A stretch of 9,708 nt of DNA from Candidatus Altimarinota bacterium (GTDB lineage: Bacteria > Patescibacteriota > Gracilibacteria > BD1-5 > UBA2023): NCBI GenBank assembly GCA_008015855.1, contig SSGK01000062.1:1-9708 (forward strand). The letters run 5' to 3'. Made by a program: the position numbers and the translations under genes. Under the pieces are notes generated by a model. The model searched no databases, was not told the DNA's origin, and was given only the letters and a program-made list of their open reading frames with translations. Below are positions 7,508 to 9,708 of this stretch, piece after piece. Within the stretch, counting starts at the first letter, position 1; every line of letters starts with the position of its first letter.

Positions 7508-9079
7508 TTATTCTTCATTTCTTGGTTTCATGAGAGGAAAGAGAATGACATCACGAAGATTCTTTTGTCCTGTAATGAGTGTAAGAAAACGATCAATTCA
7601 GAATCCTAATCCTGATTGAGGAGGCATGCCGTATTCCATAGCGCGTACAAAATCATAATCAGCAGAGGTTGCCTCTTCATCACCTGCTTCAATTGCCTTT
7701 GCTTGTTCTTCAAAGCGCTCTCTTTGATCAATTGGATCAACCAATTCAGAATATGCTTTTATGATTTCCCAGCCATTCACGAGAAGTTGAAATTGTTCTA
7801 CAATGTACGGATTGGTATCACTGGTTCGTGCCAGTGGTTGCATAAACTTTGGATAGTTATAAATGAATGCAGGTCATACAATCTGAGGTCGAGTCTTCTT
7901 TTTATAGAGGTAATCGATCATTACTGCGAGAGACATTTTTTCAATTCCATCAATAACTACTCCGATATCTGCGATTGCTTTTCTCATTCTATCTTCTTCA
8001 CCAATCGAAAAATCACGAATATCAATTCAAGTATCTTCTTTTATCCTTTCAGCATAATCGATTCTTTCCCATGCCTTCATAAAATCAACATCGCGAGCAT
8101 TTCACTCCTTATCTTCGATATTAATAATTGGTGGAAGTCCAAGTTTTTGGAAGAGTGTTTTCACCATCTTTTCGGCAAAGTTCATATTATCTTCATAATT
8201 CCAGTATACAGCGTAGTGTTCTACCATGGTAAATTCCTGGAGATGAGAAGGATCACTTCATTCATTTCTGAAGTCTTTTGCGATTTCAAATATACGCTCA
8301 AACCTTCCTACAGTAGCTTTTTTAAGAGCAGTTTCTGGTGATATTCTTAAGAATACATCCAAATCATAGTCATTATGATGGGTGATAAATGGCTTCGCAG
8401 CAGCCCCACTCGCAGCATTTCAAAGAATTGGTGTTTCAACTTCAAGGAATCCATTTTCTTCATAGAAATCACGGAGTGACTTCATGAAACGAGAACGGAG
8501 AAGGAAGCGATTATATGTCTCTTCGTTGGTAATAAGATCGAGATATCGTTCTCGATAGAGTGTTTCTTCATCAGAAAGTCCATGCCATTTTTCTGGAAGT
8601 GGGCGAATTGCCTTCGAGAGAAAGGTAAAATCCTTCGCAAATATTGTGAGCTCTCATTTGTGGGTGTAAAATAATTCACCAGAAATTCAAATCCAGTCAC
8701 CAATATCAACCAATTTTTCCGCAAATTTGTATGCGGTTAATTCATCATTGATATTTGGGGTAGTGGTGTTATTGAATTGAATAGAACAATTTTCTCGTGA
8801 AAACATAACCTGGATCTTTGAAGTTCCGTCCATAATGGTCATGAAGAGGATTTTCCCAAAACTTCTATGGAGGATAACACGTCCTGCAAGAGAGATATTT
8901 TGGGTTGGATTCTCAATAATTGTCTCGATAGGACGAAGTGATTCTTTTGAAGTCTCGAAAAGCTCAACGATCTAATTAGTTCTTTTAAAGCTCTGTGCGT
9001 ATGGTTGAATTCAGAGTGCACGCATCTTTTTTACTTTCTCAATTCTTGTGAGTGATTCTTCGGAGTAAATTTGAGCCAT
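7508..9079 (-). CDS. lysS: Lysyl-tRNA synthetase, class II, interrupted by one in-frame TAG at codon 36
   Basis: A 523-codon reading of class II LysRS, which charges tRNA-Lys. The OB-fold anticodon-binding domain spans about 62-155 (NISLAGRVILHRSFGKILF onward). The catalytic core has RERYLDL (176-182), motif 1 FLEVETPIL (211-219), GAAAKPFITHHN (225-236), motif 2 FEIAKDFRNEGSDPSH (264-279) and motif 3 GLGFGIDRF (490-498), ending GQKNLRDVILFP. TGA encodes nine glycines, including G274 in motif 2 and G494 in motif 3. Codon 36 (8972-8974) is TAG, between FKRTN and IVELFETS; both sides match LysRS N-terminal sequence in one frame, so this is a point change, not a frameshift. The next in-frame ATG is codon 80, inside the OB fold. 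It may be a sequencing or assembly error, a recent nonsense mutation, or readthrough. It follows argS by 41 bp; TAA stop, then terminator. Confidence 0.92.
8972..8974 (-). other. In-frame TAG codon inside lysS (codon 36)
   Basis: Reading lysS from the ATG at 9079, the codon between Asn35 and Ile37 is TAG. No other TAA or TAG occurs before the natural stop at 7508. LysRS relatives have a continuous segment here of the kind FxRTHxIAEL, so one residue is replaced by a stop. Single-base ancestors that would fit include AAG, CAG and TCG. Confidence 0.9.
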
Positions 9080-9120
9080 AGGATTTTATAAAGTGATAAA
9101 TGAGATTTTGATAGAGGAGA

Positions 9121-9708
9121 TTACATTTCGGTTGGCATTTTTATGCCGAGAAGTTCGAAACAGAGTTTGATTTGTTGAACGAATTGAGAACAGAGGGAAA
9201 GGCGAAGGAGGCGTAAAGACTCATTTTTCTCTTCTAGAATCTTCGGAGTATGAACGTAGAATGAATTAAAGTTCACAGCAAGTTCATAGGAGTATCCTGC
9301 AAGTATGTGAGGTTTGTATTTGTTCGCAGTTTCCTGAATGATATCATCCATGCGAATGAGTGATTGGATGAGGGATTTATCATAAGTGGAAAGTTCGTTT
9401 TTGGTAAAATCAATTTGTTCCTTTGTTTCCTTAAAATCATCGGGGAGAATCTTTTTTGCTCGGACATAAGCATATTGAATGTATGGTCCTGAATTTCATT
9501 CAAAGTTGAGTGCCTTGTCCCAGTCAAAGACAACATCTTTTTCTCGGTCTTGTGCAAGGTAGGAGTACTTGATGGCACCAATGGTAATAGCTTGTATATT
9601 ATCATCTGAAAGCGATCTTCATCTTTCAGTGAGAATATTTTTTGTTCGGGAAAAACCGTCTTTTATAATGTCTTCAAAAAAAATAACCGTTCCATGACGA
9701 GTCGACAT
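9121..9708 (-). CDS. argS: Arginyl-tRNA synthetase, C-terminal part (5' end outside window)
   Basis: The last 195 residues of a class I ArgRS, which charges tRNA-Arg. The first residues in the window are MSTRHG, the core of the KMSKS-type motif in its ArgRS form KMSTRxG (the Lys would be just outside). Then come AITIGAIKYSYL (45-56), FDWDKALNFEGNSGPYIQY (66-84; the first glycine of FEGN is TGA) and, in the alpha-helical anticodon-binding DALR domain, KPHILAGYSYELAVNFNSFY (132-151). The chain ends LLGIKMPTEM, the usual ArgRS C-terminus, followed by TAA. Residue numbers count from the window edge. Only 41 bp without a terminator separate it from lysS, so the two genes are probably co-transcribed. 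Confidence 0.95.

Noticed and set aside
7616..8341. A 241-codon open frame on the plus strand.
   Set aside because: It lies fully antisense to lysS, has no recognisable motif, and its openness comes from the codon use of the opposite strand.
8972..8974. General reassignment of TAG to an amino acid.
   Set aside because: The NUDIX gene ends sensibly at TAG right before the murG start, and no other gene in the window has an internal TAG. One internal case is not enough.
1..9708. Interpretation as a cluster of pseudogenes full of premature TGA stops.
   Set aside because: The TGA codons fall on conserved glycines and no frameshifts are needed, so the pattern is a code change, not decay.
1..9708. 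Mobile elements, CRISPR arrays, tRNA or rRNA genes.
   Set aside because: Coding density is nearly complete, the gaps are all under 100 bp, and I saw no repeat series, terminal inverted repeats, transposase motifs or cloverleaf pattern.

Overview
**Organism and genetic code.** All genes in this AT-rich window (roughly one third G+C by eye) lie on the minus strand. They only read as full-length proteins if TGA is decoded as glycine (translation table 25). TGA falls on invariant glycines of several families: the GGGTGGH loop of MurG, GTGGM of ProB, the last glycine of the Nudix box, class II motifs 2 and 3 of lysyl-tRNA synthetase, and the FEGNxGPYxQY segment of arginyl-tRNA synthetase. This code is known from the CPR/Patescibacteria lineages Absconditabacteria (SR1) and Gracilibacteria (BD1-5), so the window very probably comes from one of them; I cannot say which. 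CGA and CGG still mean arginine here. Read with the standard code, the region breaks into small meaningless ORFs.

**Layout, in transcription order (high to low coordinates).** (1) 9708-7508: the 3' end of argS, then lysS, closed by a 14-bp perfect hairpin terminator at 7477-7506. lysS has one in-frame TAG at codon 36, the main anomaly of the window. (2) 7410-7476: an AT-rich spacer that probably holds a promoter. (3) 7409-1: a tight seven-gene run: proB (glutamate 5-kinase without PUA domain), a 778-residue secreted protein with S-layer-homology (SLH)-like and PKD domains and a cysteine-rich tail, a short DUF58 protein, dprA, a NUDIX hydrolase, murG, and the 5' part of an ABC exporter-type gene cut by the window edge. 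Spacing is minimal: gaps of 59, 8 and 4 bp and overlaps of 20, 17 and 23 bp, with no Shine-Dalgarno motif before any visible start.

**How the genes fit together.** The first block supplies two aminoacyl-tRNA synthetases. The second mixes cell-envelope functions (SLH/PKD surface protein, MurG, ABC exporter) with DNA uptake or recombination (DprA), nucleotide clean-up (NUDIX) and proline-pathway entry (ProB). Nothing in the window is a mobile element, CRISPR array, rRNA or tRNA that I can recognise. No stretch above 100 bp lacks a gene. The features most worth following are the TAG in lysS, the SLH/PKD surface protein with its CxxCPC tail, and the possibly leaderless, SD-less gene starts.
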